Source: Hippopus hippopus
Lineage: Eukaryota > Mollusca > Bivalvia > Cardiida > Cardiidae
Assembly: GCA_946811185.2 (NCBI GenBank)
Contig: OX328105.1
Location: 47,678,845 to 47,742,844 of the forward strand
Length of the DNA stretch: 64,000 bases
Direction of reading: 5' to 3'
Of the stretch, positions 9,403 through 21,818 are shown one piece after another. How positions within the stretch are numbered: the stretch's first letter is position 1; the number at the start of each line of letters is the position of its first letter. A model generated the notes under the pieces. It was not told the DNA's origin. It did not search any database and saw nothing but the letters and a program-made list of their open reading frames with translations. A program made the position numbers and the translations under genes.

Positions 9403-11407
9403 GGTCTCACTAAAAAGCGTCTACAAGTGTCTACAAGCGTCTACAGGTGTCTACAAGCGTCTACAACAAAAATTAAACGATTTTTCCTCTTTATTATAAA
9501 TTTACTACAACAGGTAGATCTAAGTCATTTCATAATCAATTTGATGTCAAAAATAGCCGATCTAAAACTATACAGAATGGCCAAACTGTAGACACTTTAG
9601 CATTATGTACAGCACACACGCATGAGCGTCTACAGGCCTAGAGGCGATGGCATGTCTAAATAGAAAATGGAATAGTGTCTCCAATTTATTCCATCACTAA
9701 AACCTAGCTGTGCTCTGATGGCTTATTTGTAACTTTTTTGTTGCAAATATTTACAAATGAATTTCAGGATATTAAAATGTGCACGCTAGAACTTATACTC
9801 TGTGAGAAATGCACCCTCTCCTGTTTTATGATCATGTACTTCAAACTCATCCCTGAACAAATTTATGTTTTTTTTTTGAAAGTGACTATTTACCCGACCG
9901 TCGTGTACGCACTGAAGAAAATTCATATTGCGAGTACGACTGTCGTGTACTCAATGAAGGAAAACTTCTTGGGTGCCCGACTGTCGTGTACTCAATGAAG
10001 GAAAACTCGTTGGGTGCCCGACGGTCGTGCACGGACTGATGAAATTTCGTCTTGGGGGCACGATGACGTGCCCGCTATTTCCGATTTCTTCATTCAGTAC
10101 ACGATGTGGTCGTGTACGCACTGAAGAACTGGAGTCTTACGTACACGTATTAATGGATTGGACCAAAACGCAGACTGCTATGTGAACCAGCACGGCGTAA
10201 ACCGTCTCAGTGGAGCAATAGTCATTTATACAGGGTGTCATGCAAACACACAAAAAACAACTATTAACATATTCTTGTCACTGCAAATTTAACTAGTTAT
10301 TTCCCACAGCACATATAGTATATGTAGCTGAATTTCAATTGTATCTGCTTTAAATACTTTTTGGGATACCCCTATCTAGATAACTCTTTGAATACATGTA
10401 GGCCTACTCAAATGAATTAGTAATACTTTTTATCTACAATTTGTTGCTAAAAAAAATTGTGGGTCGAATTGACCAAAATATGGGTCGATACGACCAAAAA
10501 GTTTCGAACTGACTGGGTGTAGAAATGACTTGGTGCCGAAACGACTGAATACCATTGTGGCAAATTTCAAATAGATCTAATTCCGATGGAAACTGTAGGA
10601 GGAGTTGCGCACACAAGAAATTCCAAACGGACGGACGGACGACCGGGTGTACAGTATGAGGTAATACGAGCCTTCGGACGTATAAAAAGGATGCCAGCTA
10701 CGCTTGTGCATGCATTTGTTCTGTAACACGCTGTATAAATGACTATTGCCGTGTGCTCCAATGAGACTGTCTACGCCGTGCCGATTCACGTAAAAGTCTG
10801 CGTTTTGGCCCAACCCATTTACACGTGTACGTAAGACTCCAGTTCTTCAGTGCGTACACGACCGCGTCGTGTACTCAATGAAGAAATCGGAAATTGCGGG
10901 CACGTAATCGTGGCCCCAAGACGAAATCTCATCAGTCCGTGCACGACCGTCGGGCACCCAACGAGTTTTCCTTCATTGAGTACACGACAGTCGGACTCGC
11001 AGTATGAAATTTCTTCAGTGTGTACACGACTGTCGGGTAAATATCATCGGCCTTTTTTTTTTTCAATACAGATGCAAGGTAATGACCATTTCTTCAACCA
11101 TCTAAATCTATCTCATAAGCATAAGGATGCTATCTTATCAACTTTCATGACATGAACTGAATCTCACTCTTTGAGATGCAGCGTTTTTTTTACTTACAAC
11201 TTAGTAAATCGTACGCACACCAGCAATGGCTTGGTATAGTAAAGAACAAAATAAAATACCCTTAAAATCATCAAAATTTATGGCAGTGGGGATAGACTTG
11301 GAATTAAATCAACCATAATCATATTTTTTAATGTACATATTGTTTATAAAATCTGCTAAACACTTGTAGACACTTGTAGACGCTTGTGGACGCTGTTTAG
11401 GGAGACC
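9403..11407. mobile_element. 2.0-kb foldback element with phased subterminal repeats
   Basis: Termini GGTCTC(A/C)CTAAA(A/C)AGCGT are inverted at the two ends. Five tandem 10-bp units GYGTCTACAA lie at 9417-9466, and three inverted TTGTAGACRC-type units at 11364-11393. Inside, a 340-350-bp inverted repeat has its left arm at about 9889-10237 and its right arm at about 10708-11045; the left arm has one extra copy of a roughly 55-bp segment containing TCGTGTACTCAATGAAGG. No transposase is visible and no clear target duplication was found. Confidence 0.7.
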
Positions 11408-13663
11408 CAGTATGCACATTATTTCATTTTCACAAATGGCAACACAATTTACACATTGTTTCGTTTCTACAAACATTGTATAAGCATAAGAAGAATAAAA
11501 TTACACCGACAATGGTCGAATGCCTTGGCCATTTTCACAAAGGGGATGTCGCCAAAATTAGACCAGATACGTTACAGCCAAAAGTTTCACGGAAAAGAGA
11601 TCGATACAAATGGAATGGGGAAGTAATATGTCAGTAATTTTCAACAATTATATATGCTTGTATTAACATATAAAAGCTGGGTTAGCTGGAACTATAACAA
11701 AAATTCCCCAGGGTCATGAATCCTCTGTGCTGACATGTTACGCTAAAAATAAACAGATACGTTACCAACCTTAGTTCTTATTTCGGACAGTATGAAATCA
11801 ATGTAACAACTTAAATGTATGCCTTATAACTTAGCCAAAAAAGTGTAACTATTAATTGCAATTGGGTTGACTGATGTTCAATATTAAGAAAATATGCAGT
11901 GGAAACCGTTTTTGGAACCAGATACGTGACCCAACCAGATACGTTACTGTGACATTTTAACTCTGATGTTAGGACCGCATTTTACACTTTCTTATTACGT
12001 CATTGTACTCAAACTACGTCATATACCTCGTTTTCTTTCCTGGAAATGATGCCATAGTTCTCGCCATTTTCTTTGTCATGTAATCAACCTTTACGTAAAA
12101 GGTATGTTGTAATTTAGTCCATTTTACCAATCCATTGGCGCATTTAGTCAAGTTTTCTGTTGACTTTCTTGAACGATTATATTTTGCTAGTCAGAAAATA
12201 CAAATTTGATGTTATTTTTCAATATATCAGGCTATATACTTTCCAGTAGAAATGATGGTAACGTATCTGGTCGCGAATGGTAATGTATCTGATCCCGTTG
12301 TATAATCTCATTTCTCCAAAAGGTGTATGCAAACAGAGTACAAACCATGGTGCTTACCTGTTCCATGGACCCTTTCATGCGTTTGGCATGCACACTTTAA
12401 ATTACATCGGCATGAAATAGTATTGTGACATATGATTGATAATTACACAGTAAGCATGTCTAAATGCACATGTATGCCGCAGTAATTCAGTGGGTTAATG
12501 CAGTACATTTGTGACTAGATCTCCATATTGTATACAGATCTAGTTACAACTGCATTGCACCAAGCATGCGATTAGCTTTCATCCTTAATGGTTAAGCATA
12601 CTACATGTATAACAGTAGACTACAAATGTATATTATATAATGTCTAATACATTTGACTAACACACTTCCATTATATTTGCAGGGAATGGGAAAAACGAGG
12701 CAGAAATTCAAAAGGCCTACTGTTTTGGTTCAAAAATAGTATTCGTTACATATAAAGACTGTTATGACATGTTTTAAAGTCACCAGCATTCAATTTTGCC
12801 TTAGCATAGTTAACATAAAACAGGAAAGGGGGGGGGGGTTGTGCCATAAAATCCAGTTCAAACCGTTTTAATTTACTGTTCATTAAAGCAGCCATCTCAG
12901 TTACTTCATATTTTACTGTTTTTGGACACGCTTTACATTACAGTAAAAGTACATGCATTTGTATGATAGTAGATAGCTCAAACATGCAATACTTACCAGA
13001 TATCTGATCGACGATTTTTTGACCAGATACGTTACTCAGTCAATTTACATGCCAATTTAACAGTATTATACATGTATATCTTGATAAAACACTTCATTTT
13101 TGTGGAAAGGATAAGTAAAACTTGTCACGAAAGGAACAAAGGTGCCGCACATTATGGCTTTCCTTGACACAATTTAGAAAAATACTTTTGGTTATAATGG
13201 ATTTTTCTAGATGTCACTTGCAGTGATTTCGTTCCCATCCTTGTATGACGGGTCTGTTCTGCATTGCCATTATCAAATTGTCCTAAATGGCACTGCAGTA
13301 TCTCATTGTCAGGTTCGCGTATAGCATTTGCGACAAAAACATTGTATTACCATACTGATTTGGTGTTGATATGGTATGTGTATGGTAACGTATCTGGTTT
13401 TCTCAAAATCTACATGTCCTTTTCGAACCCAGAATGTGCAAAACTGACAAGTTAGGAAAGGCGCCCTTGTTTATTTACATATCAAGTTGATGTCAAACTA
13501 TCACACAATCCCATATAAATGTTGATTCACCATAGTTCATTTTTCAGCATTTATGCCTTGAAAAGTTTCCCCTACTGCGTAGAATCAATGGTGAATAACT
13601 TCATCGAGGTTGTTTATGTCGTTGCTAAACGACTGACAGTTGTGCGCTATATATAGAATCACG
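11408..13663. other. Gene-free stretch with eight copies of a CCAGATACGTTAC motif
   Basis: Motif hits on plus: 11562-11575, 11753-11765 (first base changed), 11917-11930 (one mismatch), 11934-11947 and 13022-13035. On minus: 12258-12271, 12280-12293 (two mismatches) and 13385-13398. No coding exon, SINE or MITE was recognised in this interval. A poly-G run lies at about 12829. Confidence 0.6.
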
Positions 13664-14681
13664 TGATTCTCCGGTCTTACTATTTACCCCGGGACACCCC
13701 GGGACGCCTTATATATGGTTAGAAAGTCATTTATTTTGTTCAATATGATGAATTACCATTAAATTATACTTTTTTAAGTATTTATAACACTTTCTCATAG
13801 TAGAAGATGCAAATTTTACAATTTACATGGAACTTACATAGTGCATAGTATGAGTCATTGTCACCCCGGGACAATTTTATCTATAATTTTGGTGACACGG
13901 ACTCATGCTATGCACTATGACTATGACTAAATACCATGGGAAAATGTTGTATATACTTATGAAGGTATACTATAATGATAATTTATCAAATAGAACAAAA
14001 ATAAATGACTTTTTAACTAAATATAAGGCGTCCCGGGGTGTCCAAGGGTGTCCCGGTGTACACATGTACTGTATTTACATGCTTGACCTACTGAAAATGG
14101 TTAGAAAGTCATTGATTTTTTTCTATATGATGAATTACCATTAAATTATACTTTTTTAAGTATATATAACGTTTACTCATATTAGAAGATGCAAATTATA
14201 CAATTTATATGGAACTTACATAGTGTATAGTATGAGTCAGTGTCACCCCGGGGCAATTTTACCCATTAATTTTGGTGACACGGATTCGTGCTATGCACTA
14301 TGACTAAATATTATGGGAAAATGTTGTATATACTTATGAAGGTATAATTTAATGATAATTTATCATATAGAACAAAATAAATGACTTTACAACTATATAT
14401 AGGGCGTCCCGGGGTACTGTATTTACATGCTTGACCTACTGAAAATGGTTAGAAAGTCGTTTATTTTGATCTGTATGATGAATTACCATTAAATTATACT
14501 TTTTTAAGTTTATATAACATTTTCTCATAGTAGAAGATGCAAATTATACAATTTATATGGAACTTACAAGAACCACATGGCCACGTAGCGGCCTATTTAG
14601 AAGGTTTAAGTTTGCGTTTCGCTTTCATTTTCAACAATCCGATGTACGATGACTTCGAATTAAGAAAATAGGAACTAGCAT

Positions 14682-14988
14682 TGATTGAATTTGCGTTTAT
14701 TTATCGTCGCCACCGGTTGCCCATATGGGCGACGCCCCCTGAAGGCTGTTAGTACTGTTACGGGGGATAGTGCAGATACAGGACGAAACCCATCCTAAGT
14801 TACGCCTGGTTCTTTTACGTGCTCGGTGTATAGCACCGTCACACGCGACCTCGGTTTAACGTCTCATCCGAAAGACTATTGGTAATTTTAGATGGCCAGC
14901 CGTGGGGATCGAACCCACACCCTCAAGTGACTCGAAACATTACGTTCACGAGTCCTCCGCTCTACCTATTGAGCTATGCGGGCTGGTC
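14682..14988 (-). mobile_element. tRNA-derived SINE with intact target duplication
   Basis: Minus-strand order: tRNA-like head with A box TAGCTCAATAGGTAGAGCGG and B box GGGTTCGATCCCCAC, a conserved core TCTTTCGGATGAGACG, a body, and an AT-rich tail. The flanking direct repeat AGGAACTAGCAT at 14670-14681 and 14989-15000 is perfect, so the insertion is fairly recent. The head is not a functional tRNA gene because the acceptor stem does not pair. Confidence 0.85.
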
Positions 14989-15344
14989 AGGAACTAGCAT
15001 ACAAGTGGTCGTCATATTTATACCCAAAATATACACGTAATAAGTATTAATGATACACGTCATTTAAAAAAAAAAACTTTCGTTTGTTTAATACTCGATA
15101 AATGCAAAAATGGATTAAAGAGAGCAGTTTCAAAGACAACAAACCTCTTTAAGAGGCATAATCTAATCAAATTATACAATTGTGCTAACAATTATAATTG
15201 GTTTGGCAATAGCCGCTGAACAGTTTGTTTAATTTGCAATTTTTCAAACAGATTTACGCTGTGTCAAAGAAAGTCGGCTTATATTGATCGACCATTGAAG
15301 AAGTGCCCAACAATATTTTCCGTCCATCCTGCTTTCCTTCCTTC

Positions 15345-15436
15345 CTTCATTCATGCATTCAGTCAGTCAGTCGTTCGTTCGTTCGTCCGTTCGTTCGTTC
15401 GTTCTGTCAGTCAGTCAGACCGTTCCTTCGTTCGTT
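15345..15436. repeat. Tetranucleotide microsatellite
   Basis: TTCC, TCAG and TTCG repeats, for example TCGTTCGTTCGTCCGTTCG, without longer structure. Confidence 0.85.
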
Positions 15437-15651
15437 CACATCATGTGTATATCATTGATCTTTTGAAGTGATTAATATTATCTGACTCTTTGACATTCTT
15501 TAATATACATATAGACAAGATAATACATTTATAGGTATGTACGTTTGTAAGGATCTCATCATTTCGTCAATCAACGACATTCTAATTAGCTTACCAATTA
15601 GCTAATTCTCGATAAAAGGTGTTTGATTAATGCCATCTAAAAACAACTCGC

Positions 15652-15822
15652 ACTGTTGTATATTTATACCGAACCACACAAGTGGACCATCGTTCCTACT
15701 TCAGTGCTAATCAAACCATCAAAATAAAATTTGCAGTAATAGGCGATAGCTACGTGAGTAGACTAGAAAGATACCTGAACAGTGAAAAACATCCTGCGAT
15801 GAAATACAATTTCTTCGGCTAA
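15652..15822 (+). pseudogene. Captured SGNH/GDSL-like coding fragment
   Basis: An open frame reads ..IKIKFAVIGDSYVSRLERYL..KYNFFG and then a stop at 15820-15822, where the element arm begins. 'VIGDSY' with a following 'RL' is the block I motif (GDS with catalytic Ser) of SGNH hydrolase-like proteins found as open frames in many invertebrate repeats. Nothing after block I is present, so it cannot be a working enzyme. The upstream frame stays open without an ATG. It lies entirely inside the 13.7-17.2 kb foldback element and was presumably captured by it. Confidence 0.4.
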
Positions 15823-17222
15823 CCGTTTTCAGTAGGTCAAGCATGTAAATACAGTACCCCGGGACATCCTTGGACACCACGGGACGCCTTATATATAGTT
15901 ATAAAGTCATTTTTTTTTTTTTTTTTTTGTCCTATATGATAAATTATCATTAAATTATACCTTTATAAGTATATACAACATTTTCCAATAACGTTTAGTC
16001 ATAGTCATAGTGCAAAGCATGAGTCCGTGTCACCAAAATTATGGATAAAATTGTCCCGGGGTGACAATGACTCATACTATGCACTATGTAGGTTCCACAT
16101 AGATTGTAAAATTTGCATCTTCTACTATGAGAAAATGTTGTATATACTTAAAAAAAGTATAATTTAATGATGATTTATCATATCGAACAAAATCAATGAC
16201 TTTCTAACCATTTTCCGTAGGTCAAGCATGTAAATACAGTACCCCGGGACACCCTTGGACACTCCGGGACGCTTTATATATAGTTATAAAGTCATTTATT
16301 TTGTTCTATATGATAAATTATCATTAAATTATACCTTTATAAGTATATACAACATTTTCCCATAACGTTTAGTCATAGTCATAGTGCAGAGCATGAGTCC
16401 CTGTCACCAAAATTATGGATAAAATTGTCCCGGGGTGACACTGACTCATACTATGCACTATGTAGGTTCCATATAAATTGTATAATTTGCATTTTCTACT
16501 ATGAGAAAATGTTATATATACTTAAGTATAATTTAATGGTAATTCATCATACAGAACAAAATCAGTGACTTTCTAACCATTTTCAGCAGGTCAAGCATGT
16601 AAATACAGTACCCCGGGACACCCTTGGACACCCCGGGGCGCCTTATATATAGTTATAAAGTCATTTATTTTGTTCTATATGATAAATTATCATTAAATTA
16701 TACCTTTATAAGTATATATAACAATTTCCCATAGTAGAAGATGCAAATTCTACAATTTATATAGAACCTACATAGTGCATAGCATGAGTCCATGTCACCA
16801 AAATTATCGATAATTTCCTTAAAAATTGTCTCGGGGTGATTTATTTATATGATAAAGTATCATTAAATTATACTTTTTTTTAAGTATATATAACACTTTC
16901 CCATAATAGAAGATGCAAATTCTACAATTTATATAGAACCTACATAGTACATAGCATGAGTCCATGTCAACAAAGTTATGAATAATTTCCTTAAAAATTG
17001 TCCCGGGGTGACTCTGACTCAAGCTATGTATTATGTAGGTTCTACATAAATTGTAGAATTTGCATCTTCTACAATGGGGAAAATATTATATATACTTGAA
17101 AAAGTATAATTTAATGATAATTTATAATATAGAACAAAATAAATGACTTTATAACTAAATATATAATGCGTCCCGGGGTGTCCAAGGGTGTCCCGGGGTA
17201 AATAGCATGACCCGTGATTCTC

Positions 17223-17529
17223 ATTTCAAAATGGAAATCTCCTTGATACGGACGAGGTTAGATGTAGGTACGGAATCGGCCGAGTTGTGACGAGTGCGGC
17301 CACACATGACGTGTTCTTTGATTTTAACGGACAAAAATTCCAGCACGAAGGTTAATCAGCCTTCTTTTTCGAATAATATATCTAGTACAGCTATTTTGTG
17401 TTTAAAAGAATCTGTTTAAATGCATTTCATGCAAAAATCATGCGTATAAATTTGCTCTGCATTAGTAAAAACAATAATCACTCAAAATTTATCTAGATTT
17501 ACCCAAATAGAAAACAAAGTAAATTTGCC
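17223..17529. other. No feature recognised
   Basis: AT-rich single-copy-looking sequence between the foldback element and a decayed family-1 copy. Confidence 0.4.
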
Positions 17530-17670
17530 TCCAAATTTGAAATTTGTTTTGTAGGGGTAGAAAACATAGCAGGAGAAAAAAAAAAAAGATATTGCTGAGA
17601 ACCACAATATTTTCAAAACCTTTTCTTTCTCAGAATCGTCAAAACCTGGGTTTGTGTGGTAAAGGGTTAA
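17530..17670 (-). repeat. Family-1 MITE, A-end half
   Basis: Decayed hairpin followed by GTGTGGTAAAGGGTTAA. Confidence 0.6.
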
Positions 17671-17875
17671 ACGGGGAGGACATGATATGATGTTAATAAA
17701 GGGGGGGGGGGGGTTATGTACAGAACTTTAATCTATACCCGCGCTGCACTAATTCACATTTTATTATACTATTTAATTTGTAAAATTACGTTGTCTGAAT
17801 TTTATTGAATATTTTAGAAGCAAATTTTTTTTCAAAGCTACATCTATTGTAAATTCTACTTCTTTTTCTCTCTAA

Positions 17876-18093
17876 TAGTCTTTAGCCTACTGGATTCGTG
17901 ACCTGGTGGTTGCGAGTTCGATACGCGGTGGAGGCAAACTTTCTTTTCGGTAGTTTTTCGCCGTTCATTTCTAATGCATGTGTGAGAAAGCCAGGAAACA
18001 CGTACATGTATGCATAGGTGCAATGACCGCCGTGATATGACCCGAGCTGTAAAAACAACGTTTAACTTCAATTCAATCAATCAATCAATCAAG
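17876..18093 (+). repeat. tRNA-derived SINE
   Basis: B-box-like GGTTGCGAGTTCGATACG at about 17908-17925, a body with TTTTTCGCC and GAAAGCCAGGAAA, and a tail of (AATC)n at 18072-18091. The same body occurs at 42.5-42.7 kb. Confidence 0.7.
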
Positions 18094-18501
18094 TTTTTTA
18101 CTCTTCTGAAATTTAAGAGAATTTCTTAAATAGCAAACCATTTGTATATGTCAGAATTATTTTACCAAATTATCTAACAAATTAATAAAAAAACGTCATT
18201 CGTTTAAAAATCGTATTTATAACGGTTATGCCATCTGTTTGCCTGTAATCAATATTACCGATGACATTGTTGTTTTTTATTTACTAGTATTCAAAATAAA
18301 TAAATCTATGGTGGCATATTTCTGCCACGAGATACAAGATAGCTATCATGATAATTTTAGTAAACTATCGCGATAAATTAAAAGTTTCCTGGAAATCTTA
18401 TCAAGATAGTGAAAGGTTTCCTGATAAAAGTATCACGATAAACTTTATATTTTATCGCAAAATTTCTCAACCGTGCTCGAAGCTGACATTCGAGATAAAA
18501 C

Positions 18502-19029
18502 AAGTTGGCTTCTTTACAAAAGAAGCCAGGAGAGGTCAGCATCAATGTTTTCAAATAGTTTATTGGTTTTTAATTTCAATATATTTTGGTGCATGTAAAC
18601 AAACAAGTCAAAAAGCCGCCGCGTAGAAACCTCATATGCTTTACATGACGGTCATTTGACCTTCTTGCCGCGGTTTCAAGTCGCATGGTCTTGTCCAGCG
18701 GTCTTCTTTCTCTTTTTTAACAAAATTCTTCTTATTTTCTCTTCTGCTTAGATTTATTTGTTTAATAAAAAATTACAATAATTTGAGAGGTCATTTGCAG
18801 CTATGGCAAATTAATATAACAAATCTTTCAGTCTGAAATTCGTCATATAAAAATAAACCACGTCTATTTCCTGTTTCGGTTTTTTGATTTCGCTTTATTT
18901 ACAAAACCATGACGAAACAGTCTGTGTATCAGAACAATTTCGCAAGAAAAATGGATTTAGACAGCAAATTCTGTGGCAGTCTGCCTTTTAAACCCACCAC
19001 TGTTGGAGAGGTCTGATGACCTCTCCAAT
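18502..19029 (-). repeat. Hairpin-ended 0.5-kb repeat, copy 1
   Basis: One end has GTTGGCTTCTTT facing AAAGAAGCC. The other has GGAGAGGTC facing GACCTCTCC. A second copy, in opposite orientation, is at 36411-36919, and the body is alike throughout (for example GACGGTCATTTGACC). Confidence 0.8.
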
Positions 19030-19106
19030 TATTGTGATAGGTCTATCCGTTTCTCGATATCTATAAATAGAAAATTCATCATTTGGATGAACTCGGTAGT
19101 TTTGAC

Positions 19107-20928
19107 TTAAAGGGCAACTACAGCCCAAAGCTCTTTTTGGATATATGAATCCTTAAATGAAAACAATCTTAAAATTGAAAACCATATTTCAATGTCTATC
19201 GTAAAAAGAGAGTTATAAGCGAAAATGTGGTTTGCACACCTGTGCGAGTTTGTGAAATCTTCGATAAACCGGATGTGAAGCCACACTTAATTTGTCTTCT
19301 GTGTACTGTTAATTTGCTCTGATACTGACTTTTTTTTCTCACAGCCTTATCCTCCCTCATGTCGGGAAACGACTTTTTTCGTCACAAAAATCCCTATCGT
19401 ATGCAGGGTGCCCATTTTAAGCACTATTTCGAGCCAGGACATGACTATTTATTCGTCAGTCTGCTGTCTGTCTGTCTGTCTGAACCGAATGACGTGGCTT
19501 AATATCAGATTTACTATTAATCCTCAACAGGTTAAATAAACCTTCATGCCGATTGCAAAATTTTGAATATTGCTAGTTTTTGGAGATACAAAAATAGATA
19601 TCTCCGTATCGGACACTGTACATAAGATCAGATTGCAACATCAAAGAGGCACCAAATTAACCCTTTGCCCCTTTACATTGATGGAACACACAATTCTTTT
19701 CTCAAAATAAAAGGTTGGCGCACTAAAATCTTGTGTAAAGTTTGTAAGCAGTTATAAATTTTTAATATACGCTGCATTTTTATGGTCAGCATCTGTTATC
19801 TTGTACATGATTACAGCGAGAAATACAGAAGAAAAAAGTTGAATAATTTTTGTCCACGTTGGTTTTTCCCTTTAAATTTTACACCTTGCATGTCTCAGTA
19901 TTTAGGAAATGGACTGACCCTGTATTTTGCAGACGATCAAAAATGTTTACTGCATGATATGGAGGGCAGGAAGGCAGGAGGCAATTCAGACAATCTTTTA
20001 ACGTTGTTGTTGATGAAAGAAACAAGTTTGAAATTGTGAAAAAAACACGTAGGAAAATAAATGAAGATCAAGTGAAAAAATGGAGTTAACTGTAACGGCA
20101 AATTCAGGATGTGCGCTGGATTTAATGTTGTTCGTGAATGTTAAAGAGAGGATACGATTTCTAAGGTAGAACAAGGCTTTTAAATCTTCCCAAGCTGAAG
20201 GAGACATGTAAAATGCTGACATTGATGGTGTAGATCAAGATCAGACTGCGCAGGATTTGTAGACCGTTCAATGATCGACGGTGTCCTATATTTGGTAGAA
20301 ACAGCCTTAGAACTGTACTTGAATGATTTCCTTTACACATTGCAACGTTCCTTCTTCCTTCTACCACCTAGTAGAAGAGACTTTTGGCATGTTTCAACTA
20401 TCTTGAGTTATTATTTCTTTCTTTTATATTTATCTATTAAAATTCGTTGATTAGGCAGTGGTATAATTGAAATAACATCAAGAAATAAATTTCTAAATAG
20501 TTTGTTCCCCACCAGAAGAATAACTTTTCATAAGTACTATCTCCCGACTAGGCTAATTCATTCAAAATTTCTTTCCTATGATTGTAGTAAGATGTGAGAG
20601 CGATAGAGATTGAAATTCTGCAGTACACAAGTGATTGAAACGTGATAAAGTGATTTATATCTTTACAAATATCATGCAGTTTTCTCAGTTTTCTGCGTTA
20701 GTTCATATATAGCGACGATATCTTTTCACACTTGTGACGTCACGGCAAACTACCGGAAGTCACGATTTTTTCAATTATCGACTTTCAGACAGGTGAAAAT
20801 CCGAAGTTTAAACCTCTATATCTCGTGAAGTAAGCATCACAGAACGCTTAAAAAAAATTTGTTAACATACTCTATTATAGTTTTATCCGATTTTGAAATA
20901 AAAATTTTGGTCTGGAGTTACCCTTTAA
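19107..20928. mobile_element. 1.8-kb element with TTAA ends and AGGGYAACTMCAGMCC inverted termini
   Basis: The left end reads TTAAAGGGCAACTACAGCCC. The right end, read inward, is TTAAAGGGTAACTCCAGACC. TTAA is present at both borders. The inside has no convincing transposase; a TGTC microsatellite sits near 19466 and a piece of the GATCAAGATCAGACTG hairpin repeat near 20234. A TTAA duplication fits piggyBac- or Kolobok-type elements. Confidence 0.55.
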
Positions 20929-21818
20929 TAAGATTGCAGTAAGTAAAATTTCGAATCATTTAACAATTGTAGCTTAATTGGTAAATTTTGACAATACTCG
21001 AAATGAACAGAGGTCTGTAAAACCACAAAGACGACTCGAAATGCCTCCTACGAACAACTTTAAAACCATTCTGGGAAAAGTAGATTTCATAAGGTTGTAG
21101 ACGAAGGTGTTCCGAAACCGTATCTAATTATTGGAAGCCACTCGAAAGCGGCTTCTAGTAGGAATGTACCTAAACTATTTACCATGTAGATGATCAGTAA
21201 TTATTCGATAGGTGATATTTTTTGTAAAATTTCTAATAATGTTGTGTTGTTGTGACAGAATTACTCCACATGACTCTTTCTTAAGTATTCCAACAGACCT
21301 ACATGAAATTCAAACCTGGTTTTCTTGCAATATATAGTTCATTCCCAAATAACAATAAAAAATACAGAAAGATAAACATCCTTGTCCCCCGAAGTTTTCA
21401 AACATATAGGATTCCTTCTATTTTTCCCAAACGAAGTCGTTATGCTTTCGGTTTATCACAAGCTTTCACAACTCTCAATGGTTTTCGCATTTGTCTACTT
21501 TTTAACAAAACAAAATAATGATGATGATGATATAGAGAGCATCTTAGAATATGATGATCAGAAGCAATTTTATGTACAAGTTTTTCGTCCAATCTTAATT
21601 TGTAAAGGATAAAACGGCGGTTAACCTTTGATCAAGGTATAGACTGGTTACCTCCCTACACAAGAGGCGTCTACATCAGCTATTTATAGAATACTTGCCA
21701 AAAGATAACCCTTTTTCTTCCCTTCGTCTACACATTAGCCCAATGGATTTTTGTTACACGAAACATCTATCTTATGAGACCTGCAAAATTTAGCATTTAC
21801 TGTATTGTGTGTCGAAGC
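20929..21818. other. Interior of the 7.7-kb element, unassigned
   Basis: Two overlapping 71- and 76-codon open frames (21303-21612) have no recognisable motif. No repeat end is visible. Confidence 0.4.

Larger units (their letters stand above)
13672..17214. mobile_element. 3.5-kb foldback DNA element with 8-bp target duplication (hAT-type TSD)
   Basis: The ends are inverted: CGGTCTTACTATTTACC at the left and, reading inward from the right, CGGGTCATGCTATTTACC. Both continue into CCCGGGACACC. The element is flanked by the perfect direct repeat TGATTCTC at 13664-13671 and 17215-17222. The left block (13672-14572) and right block (15823-17214) consist of repeated units, each itself a palindrome built on CCCCGGG and on CATAGTGCATAG-like dyads. 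The middle holds a SINE (14682-14988), a tetranucleotide microsatellite and an SGNH-like coding fragment. An 8-bp duplication is typical of hAT (also P and Mutator are 8-9). No transposase remains. Confidence 0.75.

Noticed and set aside
9403..9413. CACTA (EnSpm) assignment for the foldback from CACTAAAAAGCG near its left end
   Set aside because: The matching right end reads CCCTAAAC and the bases outside (TCT and AGA) are not a 3-bp direct duplication.
14901..14984. tRNA gene on the minus strand
   Set aside because: The T arm is perfect, but the acceptor stem does not pair and the unit continues into a SINE body with flanking target duplications.
21303..21612. Two overlapping plus-strand frames of 71 and 76 codons upstream of the Gypsy LTR
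   Set aside because: No motif, no splice sites and no repeat-family support; kept only as an unassigned stretch.
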